Below are positions 19,281 to 28,653 of a DNA stretch of 64,000 nt, piece by piece (position 1 is the first letter of the stretch; the number at the start of each line of letters is the position of its first letter). Made by a program: the position numbers and the translations under genes. The DNA comes from an uncultured Rhizobiaceae group bacterium. Its GTDB lineage: Bacteria; Pseudomonadota; Alphaproteobacteria; Rhizobiales; Rhizobiaceae. The stretch is from the NCBI GenBank assembly GCA_938044775.1, contig CALIOE010000019.1, forward strand, positions 18,317 to 82,316, in the 5' to 3' direction. The notes below the pieces were generated by a model. The model made no database searches. It saw nothing but the letters and a program-made list of their open reading frames with translations, and was not told where the DNA came from.

Positions 19281-21080
19281 ATGAAATTTCCGAAGCCTTC
19301 CCCATGGGCCGACATGGCATCTCAGCTTGTTGATGTCTCAATGGGACGCAAACACGCCGACCTCGTGGTGCGGGGTGGTCGTTGGGTCAATGTCTATTCC
19401 GGTGAGATTGTCGATGATGCTGATATCGCCATATCCGGCGGACGGTTTGCCTGGTGCGGGCCGGATGCAAGCCACTGCATCGGACCCGCAACTGAGGTGA
19501 TCGAAGCAGACGGACGCTATCTTGTCCCTGGTCTGTGCGACGCACACATGCACGTTGAATCCGGTATGGTCACCGTGACTGAATTCTGCCGCGCAGTAAT
19601 ACCCCACGGCACCACATCCATGTTCATAGATCCGCACGAGATCGCTAATGTTCTGGGACTCGAAGGCGTTCGGCTGATGCATGACGAAGCACTTGCCATG
19701 CCGGTCAATGTTTTTGTTCAGATGCCCAGTTGTGTGCCATCCGCCCCTGGCCTTGAGCATGCAGGCGCCAGCCTTGGCTCCAACGCGATTGCCGAGGCGA
19801 TGACGTGGGAGAACATCATTGGGCTTGGCGAAGTCATGGATTTTCCCGGTGTTGCGGCCAATACACCGCGTATGACGAGTGCCATTGCTGCAACGATGAA
19901 TGCAGGCAAAACCGTGGGAGGGCATTTCGCGTCACCGGCCCTCGACAAGGCGTTCCACGCCTATGCTGCCGGTGGCCCGGCTGACGATCATGAAGGCACC
20001 CGCAAGGAAGACGCGATTGCTCGGGTCAGGCAAGGGATGCGCGCCATGCTGCGGCTTGGGTCGGCCTGGTACGACGTTGCCGAACAGGTCCGCGCCGTGA
20101 CTGAAGAAGGACTGGACCCGCGCAATTTTATTCTCTGCACCGACGACAGTCATTCTGGCACTTTGGTAAATGACGGCCACATGAACCGCGTGGTGCGCCA
20201 TGCGATCGAACAGGGCCTGCCGCCGGTCACGGCAATCCAGATGGCAACCCTGAATACGGCGCAGCATTTTGGAGTGGAACGGGAACTTGGCTCGATCGCG
20301 CCTGGCAGACTGGCTGATTTCCTGCTGGTCGATGATCTATCGGAACTTTCCATATCGGAGGTTTACGGGCGAGGTCTCAAACTGGCGGGTTCAGATGGCG
20401 TGGCAGTTGACATCCCGGCATTTTTCTACCCGGACAGCGCCAAAAACACGGTCAACATGAAGCGTGATTTGCTGGCTCAGGACTTTGATGTCCCTGCGCC
20501 GGACGGTGCCGGGCCTGTGACCGTCAATGTGATCGGAGTTGTGGAGAACCAGGCGCCGACAAGAGCCCTGCAGGAAGAACTTGCCGTGGTGGACGGGATG
20601 GTGTGCGGCGATATGCGACGTGACATCTGTCAGATCGCCCTTGTCGAACGCCACAAAGCCACCGGCGACGTCGTCAACGGGTTTGTCTCCGGTTTTGGCT
20701 ACAATCAGCCCTGCGCCCTCGCCTCTACTGTTGCCCATGACAGTCATCACATGATCGTGGTGGGCACCTCGAAAGAGGACATGGCTCTGGCCGCGAACCG
20801 ACTCAACGAGGTCGGCGGTGGCGTCACACTGTTCAGCCAGGGCGTAGAGAAAGCCATGGTCGAAATGCCCATCGCGGGGCTGATGTCAGACGAACGTGCC
20901 GACATCGTTGCCGGCAAGGCCGACCAACTCGTTAAGGCGATGGCCGATTGCGGGTGCACCGTCAACAACGCCTATATGCAGCATTCTTTGCTTGCGCTCG
21001 TTGTCATCCCGGAGCTGCGAATTTCAGACATCGGACTGGTCGATGTCCGGACATTTGAAAAGGTTGATCTGTTTGTTTAA
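19281..21080 (+). CDS. ade: Adenine deaminase
   Basis: 599 residues. It converts adenine to hypoxanthine plus ammonia, for purine salvage or use as a nitrogen source. It is an amidohydrolase-superfamily metalloenzyme: the DAHMHVESGMVT motif supplies the first metal ligands, then GTTSMFIDPHEIANVLG, GHFASPALDKAF and the catalytic Asp region LCTDDSHSGTLVNDGHM. The C-terminal Ade-specific domain runs to the end (CGCTVNNAYMQHSLLALVVIPELRISD). ATG at 19281 with CGGAG upstream is chosen; a longer frame back to 19158 has no family support. Lying back to back with the liv operon suggests, but does not prove, shared control by nitrogen supply. Confidence 0.93.
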   Translation: MKFPKPSPWADMASQLVDVSMGRKHADLVVRGGRWVNVYSGEIVDDADIAISGGRFAWCGPDASHCIGPATEVIEADGRYLVPGLCDAHMHVESGMVTVTEFCRAVIPHGTTSMFIDPHEIANVLGLEGVRLMHDEALAMPVNVFVQMPSCVPSAPGLEHAGASLGSNAIAEAMTWENIIGLGEVMDFPGVAANTPRMTSAIAATMNAGKTVGGHFASPALDKAFHAYAAGGPADDHEGTRKEDAIARVRQGMRAMLRLGSAWYDVAEQVRAVTEEGLDPRNFILCTDDSHSGTLVNDGHMNRVVRHAIEQGLPPVTAIQMATLNTAQHFGVERELGSIAPGRLADFLLVDDLSELSISEVYGRGLKLAGSDGVAVDIPAFFYPDSAKNTVNMKRDLLAQDFDVPAPDGAGPVTVNVIGVVENQAPTRALQEELAVVDGMVCGDMRRDICQIALVERHKATGDVVNGFVSGFGYNQPCALASTVAHDSHHMIVVGTSKEDMALAANRLNEVGGGVTLFSQGVEKAMVEMPIAGLMSDERADIVAGKADQLVKAMADCGCTVNNAYMQHSLLALVVIPELRISDIGLVDVRTFEKVDLFV

Positions 21081-21128
21081 GACGCCATTGCGGACGGATT
21101 TCGTTCGCGTTTCCCCACTGTCCTCGCT

Positions 21129-21971
21129 GTGACCCTCAACGTCTTCCTTATTGTGCTGCTTGCAGCCCTTCTGCATGCATCGTGGAACGCGGTCGTCAAG
21201 TCCACCAGTGACAAGGTGGTTTCCATGACAGCGGTAACGATCGGCCATGCACCCATTGCCCTCATGGCGATGCCGTTTGTACCATTTCCTTCGCCGGAAA
21301 GCTGGCCGTGGCTGGCGGCTTCGGTTTGCGTTCATACGGCCTATCAACTCAGCCTGATGAAATCATACAGACTGGGGGACTTTACCCAGGTCTACCCTAT
21401 TGCCCGCGGTAGCGGCCCTGCCCTTGTGACCCTTGTCTCGGTCCTCGGGATGGGAGTGGTTCTGGTACCTTCACAACTGGCTGCCATCGTTCTTATCTGT
21501 GCCGGGATTTTTTGTCTGGGGCTGATGCGGCAGAGTGATGGTCTGCGAAATCCGGCTGCCGTAGGGGCGGCCCTGGTGACCGGTGTCTGCATTGCAGGCT
21601 ATTCGCTACTCGACGGTCTGGGGGCACGCGCAGCAGGCACTGCCGTGGGCTATATCGCCTGGATGACCGCGATCAACGCAACGGTTTTCGCCTGCCTCAT
21701 CGGCGTCATCAACCGCCCTGCTCTTTTTCGTGTGTTTACAGAAGCAAAAGGCACAATGCTGGTCGGCGGCGGCGCATCAGTGGGTGCTTATATGCTGGTG
21801 GTCTGGGCCATGACCCAGGCGCCGATTGCCGTGGTCACGGCTCTGCGCGAAACCAGCACAATCTTCGCCCTGTTCATCGGCGTCCTGTTTTTGAAGGAAC
21901 GCCTCACTGCGGCAAAGGTGTTTGCCACAGTGCTGACGTTGTCGGGTGTGCTTTTACTGCGCTTTGGATAG
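21129..21971 (+). CDS. EamA/DMT-family inner-membrane transporter
   Basis: 280 residues arranged as two EamA repeats with about ten membrane helices, e.g. VFLIVLLAALLHASWNAVVK at the N-terminus and IFALFIGVLFLKERLTAAK near the C-terminus, where the E-R pair is typical of DMT exporters. The start is GTG at 21129, 48 bases after ade and in the same direction, so it may be co-transcribed with it. Export of a metabolite such as an amino acid or purine is possible; no substrate can be assigned. Confidence 0.85.
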   Translation: MTLNVFLIVLLAALLHASWNAVVKSTSDKVVSMTAVTIGHAPIALMAMPFVPFPSPESWPWLAASVCVHTAYQLSLMKSYRLGDFTQVYPIARGSGPALVTLVSVLGMGVVLVPSQLAAIVLICAGIFCLGLMRQSDGLRNPAAVGAALVTGVCIAGYSLLDGLGARAAGTAVGYIAWMTAINATVFACLIGVINRPALFRVFTEAKGTMLVGGGASVGAYMLVVWAMTQAPIAVVTALRETSTIFALFIGVLFLKERLTAAKVFATVLTLSGVLLLRFG

Positions 21972-22200
21972 TGAATCTATCCAGGGCAAGTATTGTGCGA
22001 ACTATGGTTCAAATACCCTCGGTGAGCGGGAAGTGTGAACCGGAAAAAGCGCTAGGTCTTTCACAGTCAAATATTTGTTGGCTGGACAATCAGAGGTTTA
22101 AGTGGTGCATTTGCGCCATCCATGATTGCGGCAATTGACGCGCTCAAGGTTTTTTGGTCTCAATCTTGTTACAGGTTGCAGTTTCGGAGGGGGAATTTCC

Positions 22201-22917
22201 ATGGAAGCGGCACAATACAGCAACGTTGTCCGGTCTGTAGATTTTGGCAATCGTAAGAGAGCACCAAAGGCGCTGGCCGATGCTTTCGGCTTCGAGGAAT
22301 TTGCTGTTGTTGACATAAGCAATCGCGAAGACGGGAAGCTTCAACCAACAATCAGCCTGACCAGCGTCAACGATGAATTCCTGCAGACAATCGCCGATGC
22401 AGGTCCGCTGGGCGCATGTTCTCTGTTCGACGTCCTGAACATCACCAACATTCCGTTTGGGTGGCAAGTGGGCCGCCACCCGATTACCGGCGAGCCGACA
22501 AAACCAGGTTCAATCGACCACACATTTGACATGCTGCTCAAAGAAGCCGGAATCGGCGGCGGCTATTGTGTTCCGGTCCATTCTCCGGGCCAAAAACGCA
22601 GCGTTGTGATCTATCTGCACGAGTTTTCACAGGAATTGCTGCGCTATCCGGATCTGGTTTTCGAAACCATCGAGTATTTCCAGCTTGCATTTTGCCGTGA
22701 CACGTCCGGTAAATCGCCAATTTACGTCGAGCTCAGCTTCGTTGAACTCGTGTGCCTGGAGGCGCTCGCAAAAGGAAAATCGCGCGAGCAGGTTGCAACA
22801 TCGCTGGAACTCGATGAAGTCACCGTTGCCGGCTATGTGTCATCGGCCTGCAACAAAATGGGCTGCGACGACTACAGCGCCGCCATTTCGATGGCTAAAT
22901 ATTTCGGCTGGATCTGA
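22201..22917 (+). CDS. LuxR-family transcriptional regulator, solo type
   Basis: 238 residues. The N-terminal about 170 residues resemble an autoinducer-binding domain, with the IGGGYCVPVHSPGQKRSV segment matching the 'G..VP.HGP.G' ligand-pocket strand of that family. The C-terminal 60 residues form a LuxR-type helix-turn-helix (LSFVELVCLEALAKGKS, then LDEVTVAGYVSSACNKMG). The HTH is divergent from the usual LTPRE..SENTVKNH pattern. ATG at 22201 is selected because GGAGGGGGA lies six bases upstream; an earlier ATG at 22126 lacks this. No luxI-type synthase is in the window. The 229-base upstream region contains the 10-base palindrome CAAATATTTG at 22068-22077. Confidence 0.75.
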   Translation: MEAAQYSNVVRSVDFGNRKRAPKALADAFGFEEFAVVDISNREDGKLQPTISLTSVNDEFLQTIADAGPLGACSLFDVLNITNIPFGWQVGRHPITGEPTKPGSIDHTFDMLLKEAGIGGGYCVPVHSPGQKRSVVIYLHEFSQELLRYPDLVFETIEYFQLAFCRDTSGKSPIYVELSFVELVCLEALAKGKSREQVATSLELDEVTVAGYVSSACNKMGCDDYSAAISMAKYFGWI

Positions 22918-23246
22918 GTTGACTCTGGCCGCCGGCTAAAACTCTCTGGTTTGGCATCAATTGTGACGCCCGAGAGGCAGAAATTTTCCGGCTCAACACC
23001 ACAAACCACAATCCTCTTGCATTAGTCCGCGAACCGTCTATACAGCCCTCGCACACGAAGGTCGGGCTTCCGGCTGGTGGCTGAACGGATGGGCATTCTT
23101 CGCGAATGCAGGTTTGCAAGGTAAACCGTCCTCCCGTGCTTCCGCTCTCGACTCTTCCAAATCGCGCCTTTCCTGCTCCTCACGAGCACACCGAAAAGCG
23201 TCGATGAGGCTCTGCGCTGGAAGCTCAAACAAAGGAAAGGTGGCCT
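22918..23246. other. Intergenic region with the rpsF promoter and a long 5' leader
   Basis: 329 bases without a credible gene. It holds a good sigma-70-type promoter (23017-23044) and, after it, about 195 bases of leader. The leader has a short hairpin GCATTC/GAATGC at 23093-23109 and a weaker one GGTTT/AAACC at 23111-23127. Ribosomal S6 operons in other bacteria carry a leader structure bound by S6-S18; no match to that structure can be claimed from inspection. Confidence 0.5.
23017..23044 (+). promoter_or_regulatory. Candidate promoter of the rpsF operon
   Basis: TTGCAT, 16-base spacer, TATACA. This is one of the best sigma-70-like matches in the window and stands upstream of a ribosomal-protein operon that needs strong transcription. 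Confidence 0.55.
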
Positions 23247-23642
23247 ATGGCCCTCTACGAACACATTTTCATGGCGCGCCAGGACGTTTCGTCCCAGCAG
23301 GTCGATAGTCTGGTTGAGCACTTCAAAGGTGTTCTTGAAGCCAATGGCGGTTCGGTTGCCAAGATCGAAAACTGGGGTCTCAAAACCCTGCCCTACCGGG
23401 TCAACAAGAACCGCAAGGCGCATTACGCGCTGATGAATGTTGAAGCTCCTTCTGATGCCGTTGCCGAAATGGAACGCCAGATGCGTCTGCACGAAGATGT
23501 GCTGCGTTACATGACCGTCAAAGTCGAAGAGCATGAAGAAGGCCCTTCTGCCATGCTTCGCAAAAGTGACCGTGACGACCGTCGCGGGCCTCGCCCGGAC
23601 CGTGGTGGTGATCGTCCGCAGCGCCGCGAAGCAGCAGAATAA
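23247..23642 (+). CDS. rpsF: 30S ribosomal protein S6
   Basis: 131 residues. S6 binds 16S rRNA with S18 at the platform of the small subunit. The N-terminus [14 protein letters not shown] and the block [23 protein letters not shown] are typical. The C-terminus is a charged tail ([17 protein letters not shown]) as in other alphaproteobacteria. The ribosome site GGAAAGG precedes the ATG. First gene of rpsF-rpsR-DUF2232-rplI. Confidence 0.97.
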   Translation: MALYEHIFMARQDVSSQQVDSLVEHFKGVLEANGGSVAKIENWGLKTLPYRVNKNRKAHYALMNVEAPSDAVAEMERQMRLHEDVLRYMTVKVEEHEEGPSAMLRKSDRDDRRGPRPDRGGDRPQRREAAE

Positions 23643-23653
23643 GGAGCAAGACA

Positions 23654-23902
23654 ATGGTTGCTATCGAACAAATGCCAACGCGTCGCCCTTTTCAGCGTCG
23701 CCGCAAGACTTGCCCGTTCACAGGTGAGCACGCTCAGAAGATTGACTACAAAGACGTGAAACTTCTTCAGCGTTACATTTCCGAGCGCGGAAAGATTGTA
23801 CCCTCGCGCATAACTGCCGTGAGCATGAAAAAGCAACGCGAGCTGGCCAAGGCCATCAAACGCGCCCGCTTTTTGGCGCTCATCCCCTACGTGATCAAAT
23901 AA
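23654..23902 (+). CDS. rpsR: 30S ribosomal protein S18
   Basis: 82 residues, basic, with the conserved RRKTCPF and [25 protein letters not shown] blocks and the C-terminal [12 protein letters not shown]. It partners with S6. It lies 11 bases after rpsF with GGAGCAAG as ribosome site. Confidence 0.97.
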   Translation: MVAIEQMPTRRPFQRRRKTCPFTGEHAQKIDYKDVKLLQRYISERGKIVPSRITAVSMKKQRELAKAIKRARFLALIPYVIK

Positions 23903-24039
23903 TTCACGAAATGGAGTTCCCGCTCCGGAGCAAATCCGGACGGGCAACTCGCGGCTCCGGGGCCGCAAACCACCAAAGAGGCTGGCCCGCGGGAATGAAC
24001 CCGCGGCCCTAACTGCCCAGAAGGCAGGACAGCGAAACG

Positions 24040-24966
24040 ATGAACAACAAACCGATCCTTATTGCGATTGCCTGTGGGCTGCTGACGGCGATGATCAACG
24101 TCGCGCCGTTTTCGCTTGGCGGGATCGGTTTGATACTGACGCCGTTTACGGTTCTGCCGATCTTCGTCAGCGTCCTCGGCTTCGGCACCCGGGCCGGCCT
24201 GATATCCGGTGCCATCGCTACCGTTGCGCTGGCCGCGATGACGGGCATACTCTCGGCAATCGCTTTCTTTGTCCTGCTCGTGGCACCACCCTTGTGGGTT
24301 GGTCACCTTGCGGGTCTGGTTCGCCGCGAAGACGGCGCTGAGGAGTGGTATCCGCTCAACAATATATTGCTGCACCTGGCGCTCGCCAGCGCGCTGGTCG
24401 TGATTGTGGTGCTGCTGGCATCGGGCATCACCGAAGAAAACAGTGCCACGATGCTGCGTGAACTGATGTCTCAGCTGCAGGCAGCGAACGGCGCCGGTGC
24501 ACCCGACCCCGCTGCTGTGGAGCAGCAGATTCGCACCCTGATTGGCGTTCTGCCGGTCACAATGCCGGCCTCAATCATCGTGATGCAGGCAATCAACTTC
24601 AATCTCGGTGCCCGAATTGCCCGCTCGCAGGGCTGGATGCTTCGCCCTCAGGACGACATTCCTATGACCACGGCGTTACCGTTTATCGCGCTGGGAATCT
24701 TTGGCTTGGCACTGCTTTTCAGCATGTTTGGCGGTTCGTTGGGTGTTGCGGGCAAGATTTTTGCCGGTGCATTCGGCATGGCATTTGCCCTGGTGGGGCT
24801 GGCGACCATGCATGCCCTGACCCGCGGAATGGGGGTGCGTCCCGTGATCCTCGCCGTCTCCTATATTGCGATCCTCTTCACCATTATTCCCCTCGTCGGC
24901 TTTGCCATATTGGGCATCGTTGAAACGCTGCTCGGCTTGCGCGCCAGGCGCCTTGGGACAACCTGA
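24040..24966 (+). CDS. DUF2232 membrane protein
   Basis: 308 residues with eight or so hydrophobic segments and short loops. The position between rpsR and rplI is characteristic of the alphaproteobacterial DUF2232 family, which is distantly related to YybS of Firmicutes. No catalytic motif is visible and no function is established. It lies 137 bases after rpsR and 37 bases before rplI, inside the ribosomal-protein transcription unit. Confidence 0.85.
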   Translation: MNNKPILIAIACGLLTAMINVAPFSLGGIGLILTPFTVLPIFVSVLGFGTRAGLISGAIATVALAAMTGILSAIAFFVLLVAPPLWVGHLAGLVRREDGAEEWYPLNNILLHLALASALVVIVVLLASGITEENSATMLRELMSQLQAANGAGAPDPAAVEQQIRTLIGVLPVTMPASIIVMQAINFNLGARIARSQGWMLRPQDDIPMTTALPFIALGIFGLALLFSMFGGSLGVAGKIFAGAFGMAFALVGLATMHALTRGMGVRPVILAVSYIAILFTIIPLVGFAILGIVETLLGLRARRLGTT

Positions 24967-25003
24967 ACCAGAAATTCAAACTGCCAATCAAAGGACCATT
25001 CCA

Positions 25004-25699
25004 ATGGACGTCATACTTCTCGAACGCATCGCCAAGCTCGGCCACATGGGCGACACCGTCACAGTCAAGGATGGGTATGCCCGCAACTTCCTGCTGCCCA
25101 AAGGCAAAGCTCTTCGCGCCAATAAGGCCAACATGGCGCATTTCGAAAGCCAGCGCGCCCAGCTTGAAGCCCGCAACGAAGAGCGCAAATCCGAAGCTGA
25201 AGGCGTCGCCGCCAATCTCAATGGCAACACTTACGTTGCGGTTCGTTCAGCCGGTGAAACCGGCCAGCTCTACGGCTCAGTTGCTGCGCGCGACATCGTT
25301 GCGGCACTTGAAGAAAACGGTTTCTCGGTCGGACGCAGCCAGGTTGAGCTGCGCGCGCCCATCAAAATTATCGGACTGCACACCGTGGTTATCGCTCTTC
25401 ACCCTGAGGTTGAGGCCGAAATCGTCATGAATGTGGCACGTTCCGATGACGAGGCCGTTCGACAGGCCGCCGGTGAAGACCTTACCAGCCGCGATGCCTT
25501 CGATGACGATGAGGCTGCGGAAGAGGATGAACTGTCGATCGAGGATGTCTTCGAAAATCCGGATGATGTCGACCTGGACGCAGGCGACGAAACTGAAGAG
25601 ACAAATGACGCGGAGCCCGAAGCAGAGACGGAATACGCAGTGGATGCTTCCCCCGCAGAAGAAGAAGAAGAAGATCCAACTGTAAACGCACAGGGCTAG
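25004..25699 (+). CDS. rplI: 50S ribosomal protein L9 with a long acidic C-terminal tail
   Basis: 231 residues; bacterial L9 is usually near 150. The N-terminal rRNA-binding domain ([19 protein letters not shown], then [15 protein letters not shown]) and the C-terminal domain ([12 protein letters not shown]) are intact. After residue about 165 there is an Asp/Glu-dominated extension ending in a five-Glu run (EEEEED). ATG 25004 is the family start; a longer upstream frame overlaps DUF2232 and is rejected. A strong terminator follows at 25720-25760. Confidence 0.95.
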   Translation: MDVILLERIAKLGHMGDTVTVKDGYARNFLLPKGKALRANKANMAHFESQRAQLEARNEERKSEAEGVAANLNGNTYVAVRSAGETGQLYGSVAARDIVAALEENGFSVGRSQVELRAPIKIIGLHTVVIALHPEVEAEIVMNVARSDDEAVRQAAGEDLTSRDAFDDDEAAEEDELSIEDVFENPDDVDLDAGDETEETNDAEPEAETEYAVDASPAEEEEEDPTVNAQG

Positions 25700-25719
25700 T
25701 TCTACTGCTTTTGTTGCCC

Positions 25720-25760
25720 GAAGGCCGGCTCTGCCAGTAGCGGAGCCGGCCTTCTTCAAT
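25720..25760 (+). terminator. Intrinsic terminator of the rpsF-rplI operon
   Basis: Perfect 12-base stem GAAGGCCGGCTC / GAGCCGGCCTTC (25720-25731 with 25743-25754), 11-base loop, followed by TTCAATTTT. It lies 20 bases after the rplI stop. The T-tract is interrupted, so efficiency is uncertain. Confidence 0.8.
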
Positions 25761-25918
25761 TTTGAAACCGAGAATCCTTCCGCGACTTTAAAATGTCATA
25801 GTCAACCCGCCTTGGCCCCGTTATCCCCGCTAACAACTTTGCTGAATATCTTTCTTCACGGAATCTCAAAAAAACAGCTTGGTGAGCAGGTTCTCCTTTT
25901 CCTGTCAGATTTCCGCGC

Positions 25919-25924
25919 TATACA
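25919..25924 (+). promoter_or_regulatory. Candidate -10 element for dnaB
   Basis: TATACA lies 72 bases before the dnaB ATG, in the 296-base gap between rplI and dnaB and downstream of the rplI terminator. The matching -35 (TTTTCC) is weak, so this is only a suggestion. Confidence 0.25.
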
Positions 25925-25995
25925 AATGCCCAGTAAGGCGTTTCAAAAGACAATTGACTGCATACGGGGCCGCGCTCTTACGCGTGGGAAAACGC

Positions 25996-27477
25996 ATGGC
26001 CGAAGCCGCCGCCAACATTTTGCCGGGACCCACTCCCTATCGCACCGCGCCGCATAATATTGAGGCGGAGCAGGCCCTGCTGGGGGCCATACTCGTAAAC
26101 AACGATGCGTTTTACCGGGTTTCCGATTTCCTCGAAGCAGATCATTTTCACGAGCCACTGCACCGCCAGATCTACAGTGTGACGTCAGACATGATTCGCG
26201 CTGCCAAGCGGGCTAACCCTGTCACCATCAAGACATTTCTGCCGGAAGACGAGAAGATCGGCGACATGACGGTGGCCACCTATCTGGCTCGTCTGGCGGC
26301 TGAAGCGACGACAATTATCAACGCCGAGGACTATGGTCGTTCCATCTACGATCTCGCCACCCGGCGGAATTTGATCGGCATCGGCGAAGACATGGTCAAC
26401 ATTGCCTTCGATGCGCCGGTCGACATGTCTCCCAATGTGCAGATCGAAGACGCTGAACGCCGTCTTTTTGAACTGGCTGAGGTCGGCAAATATGGTGGTG
26501 GCTTTGGTTCCTTCGGCGAAGCGGTTGGCAGTGCCATCGAGATGGCAAGTGCAGCTTTCCAACGCGATGGTCACCTGTCCGGCATTGCCACCGGCATGCA
26601 GACGCTGGACAGCAAAATGGGCGGACTGCAACCTTCCGACCTGATCGTCCTGGCCGGCCGGCCGGCGATGGGCAAGACCTCTCTGGCCACAAACATCGCC
26701 TTCAATATTGCTGAGAGTTACGAGCCGGAAATTCTGCCGGATGGCACGTCAAAGGCAAAAAACGGTGGTGTGGTCGGCTTTTTCTCGCTCGAGATGGCCG
26801 CGGAGCAGCTGGCAACCCGCATTATCGCAGAACAAACTGAAATTTCGTCTTCCAAAATCCGGCGTGGTGAAATCAACGACACGGAATTTGAGAAGCTGGT
26901 CGGTTGTTCGCAGATGATGCATCGCATTCCTCTCTATATCGACCAGACAGGCGGCATATCCATCGCCCAGCTGGCCGCCCGCGCCCGGCGGCTCAAGCGC
27001 CAACGCGGCCTCGATGTGTTGATCATCGACTACATTCAACTGATGCAGGGAAACAAGCGCACCGATAATCGTGTGCAGGAGATCACGGAAATCACAACCG
27101 GCCTGAAGGCACTCGGCAAGGAACTGAATGTTCCGATCATCGCGCTTTCGCAGTTGTCGCGTCAGGTGGAAAACCGCGATGACAAACGGCCGCAATTGTC
27201 GGACCTGCGCGAATCTGGATCGATTGAGCAGGATGCCGATGTAGTGCTGTTCGTGTATCGCGAAGAATATTACCTTCAGAACAAAGAACCTGAGGTGGGA
27301 TCGGCTGATTTTCAGAACTGGCAGGCCAAGTTGGATGCTGCCCGCGGCAAAGCCGATGTCATCATCGCTAAGCAACGGCATGGACCGACCGGCACCGCAT
27401 CGCTGGCGTTCCAACCTGAGTTTACGCGGTTCTCGGATCTGGCTGAAGACGAGCGCCTTCCCGAGGCATTCGAATAA
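25996..27477 (+). CDS. dnaB: Replicative DNA helicase DnaB
   Basis: 493 residues. The hexameric 5'-3' helicase unwinds DNA at the replication fork and recruits primase. The N-terminal domain begins at YRTAPHNIEAEQALLGAIL. The RecA-like domain carries Walker A AGRPAMGKTSLA, Walker B VLIIDYIQLM, the ALSQLSRQVENR motif and the RESGSIEQDADVVLF block. ATG 25996 is chosen because the extra upstream codons have no family match. Alr follows after three bases. Confidence 0.96.
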   Translation: MAEAAANILPGPTPYRTAPHNIEAEQALLGAILVNNDAFYRVSDFLEADHFHEPLHRQIYSVTSDMIRAAKRANPVTIKTFLPEDEKIGDMTVATYLARLAAEATTIINAEDYGRSIYDLATRRNLIGIGEDMVNIAFDAPVDMSPNVQIEDAERRLFELAEVGKYGGGFGSFGEAVGSAIEMASAAFQRDGHLSGIATGMQTLDSKMGGLQPSDLIVLAGRPAMGKTSLATNIAFNIAESYEPEILPDGTSKAKNGGVVGFFSLEMAAEQLATRIIAEQTEISSSKIRRGEINDTEFEKLVGCSQMMHRIPLYIDQTGGISIAQLAARARRLKRQRGLDVLIIDYIQLMQGNKRTDNRVQEITEITTGLKALGKELNVPIIALSQLSRQVENRDDKRPQLSDLRESGSIEQDADVVLFVYREEYYLQNKEPEVGSADFQNWQAKLDAARGKADVIIAKQRHGPTGTASLAFQPEFTRFSDLAEDERLPEAFE

Positions 27478-27480
27478 CCC

Positions 27481-28620
27481 ATGTCGATCGACCCCGACCT
27501 TGCCGGTGGACGGCTGACTATTGACCTCAACGCACTAATCGAAAACTGGAGCAAGATGCGCGACCACGCCTTTCCGGCGGATTGCGGTGCCGTCGTCAAG
27601 GCCAATGGTTATGGCTGCGAAGTCGAGCCGGTTGTAAAGGCTCTTTCCCGCGCCGGGTGCCGGGTTTTTTTTGTCGCCTTGCCAACCGAGGGATTGCGCG
27701 TTCGGTCCGTCGCACCGGAGGCCACGATATTCGTGCTCAATGGTGTCTTTGACAATTCACAGCAGGCCTTTCTGGACGGCGATCTGACCCCGGTACTCGG
27801 CACAGTCGAGAATGTGCGCCGGTGGATCGCTGTTGCCCACCAACAAGGCAAGGCAATGCCATGCGCCCTTCACATCGACAGCGGCATGAACAGGCTGGGT
27901 TTTCAGGCCGGCGACTTCGAAACGCTCGTGCATGATGCGAATGTGATGGGTCAGCTGGATGTAAAGCTCTTGATGACCCACTTCGCCTGCGCGGACGACA
28001 TCGGCCATCCCAAAACGATTGCCCAGCGCGAACTCTTCGACAAGACAACCAGGCTTCTGCCAGGAGTTCCCCGCAGCGCCGCAAATTCAGCTGGAACCTG
28101 GCAGGACAAGGCGAACATTTTTGATCTCGCCCGGCCTGGAACCGTGATCTACGGCGCGGAGGCCTTAAACGACGTGCCAAACCCCATGCTGCCGGTGGTG
28201 ACGCTTGAGGGCCGCATCATCCAGATCAGAAACTCCCCGAAAGGCGAGCAAGTCGGATACGGTGCCACCCAGACACTGCAACGCGACACCCGCATCGCCT
28301 ACGTTTCGGTCGGTTACGCTGATGGCTACCAACGAGCCTCCAGCAATACTGGCGTCCCCTTACGGAGCGTGATCGAGAAACCGTCGCAGGCAGCATTCAA
28401 GGGACACTATTTGTCGGGCATTGGTCGAATTTCAATGGATATGTGCGGTTTTGACGTAACGGATATTCCGCCGGAAGAGATTGCCGAAGGCGACTGGATC
28501 GAACTTTTTGGGCCGACAATTCCCCTTGATGAAGTTGCCGCAGCGGCGGGCACCATCGGGTACGAACTGCTGGTTGGGATGGGTCAGCGCTATGCACGAA
28601 CATATATCGGTGCAGAATGA
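27481..28620 (+). CDS. alr: Alanine racemase
   Basis: 379 residues. It interconverts L- and D-alanine for peptidoglycan. The PLP-binding lysine is Lys40 in AVVKANGYG, and the second catalytic base is the Tyr of QVGYGATQ near residue 260. The GRISMDMCGFDVTD block is typical. It lies three bases after dnaB, so it is co-transcribed with the helicase gene as in other rhizobia. Confidence 0.96.
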   Translation: MSIDPDLAGGRLTIDLNALIENWSKMRDHAFPADCGAVVKANGYGCEVEPVVKALSRAGCRVFFVALPTEGLRVRSVAPEATIFVLNGVFDNSQQAFLDGDLTPVLGTVENVRRWIAVAHQQGKAMPCALHIDSGMNRLGFQAGDFETLVHDANVMGQLDVKLLMTHFACADDIGHPKTIAQRELFDKTTRLLPGVPRSAANSAGTWQDKANIFDLARPGTVIYGAEALNDVPNPMLPVVTLEGRIIQIRNSPKGEQVGYGATQTLQRDTRIAYVSVGYADGYQRASSNTGVPLRSVIEKPSQAAFKGHYLSGIGRISMDMCGFDVTDIPPEEIAEGDWIELFGPTIPLDEVAAAAGTIGYELLVGMGQRYARTYIGAE

Positions 28621-28653
28621 ACCGGAATCCACCTCCCTTCTCAGGCATCCATC

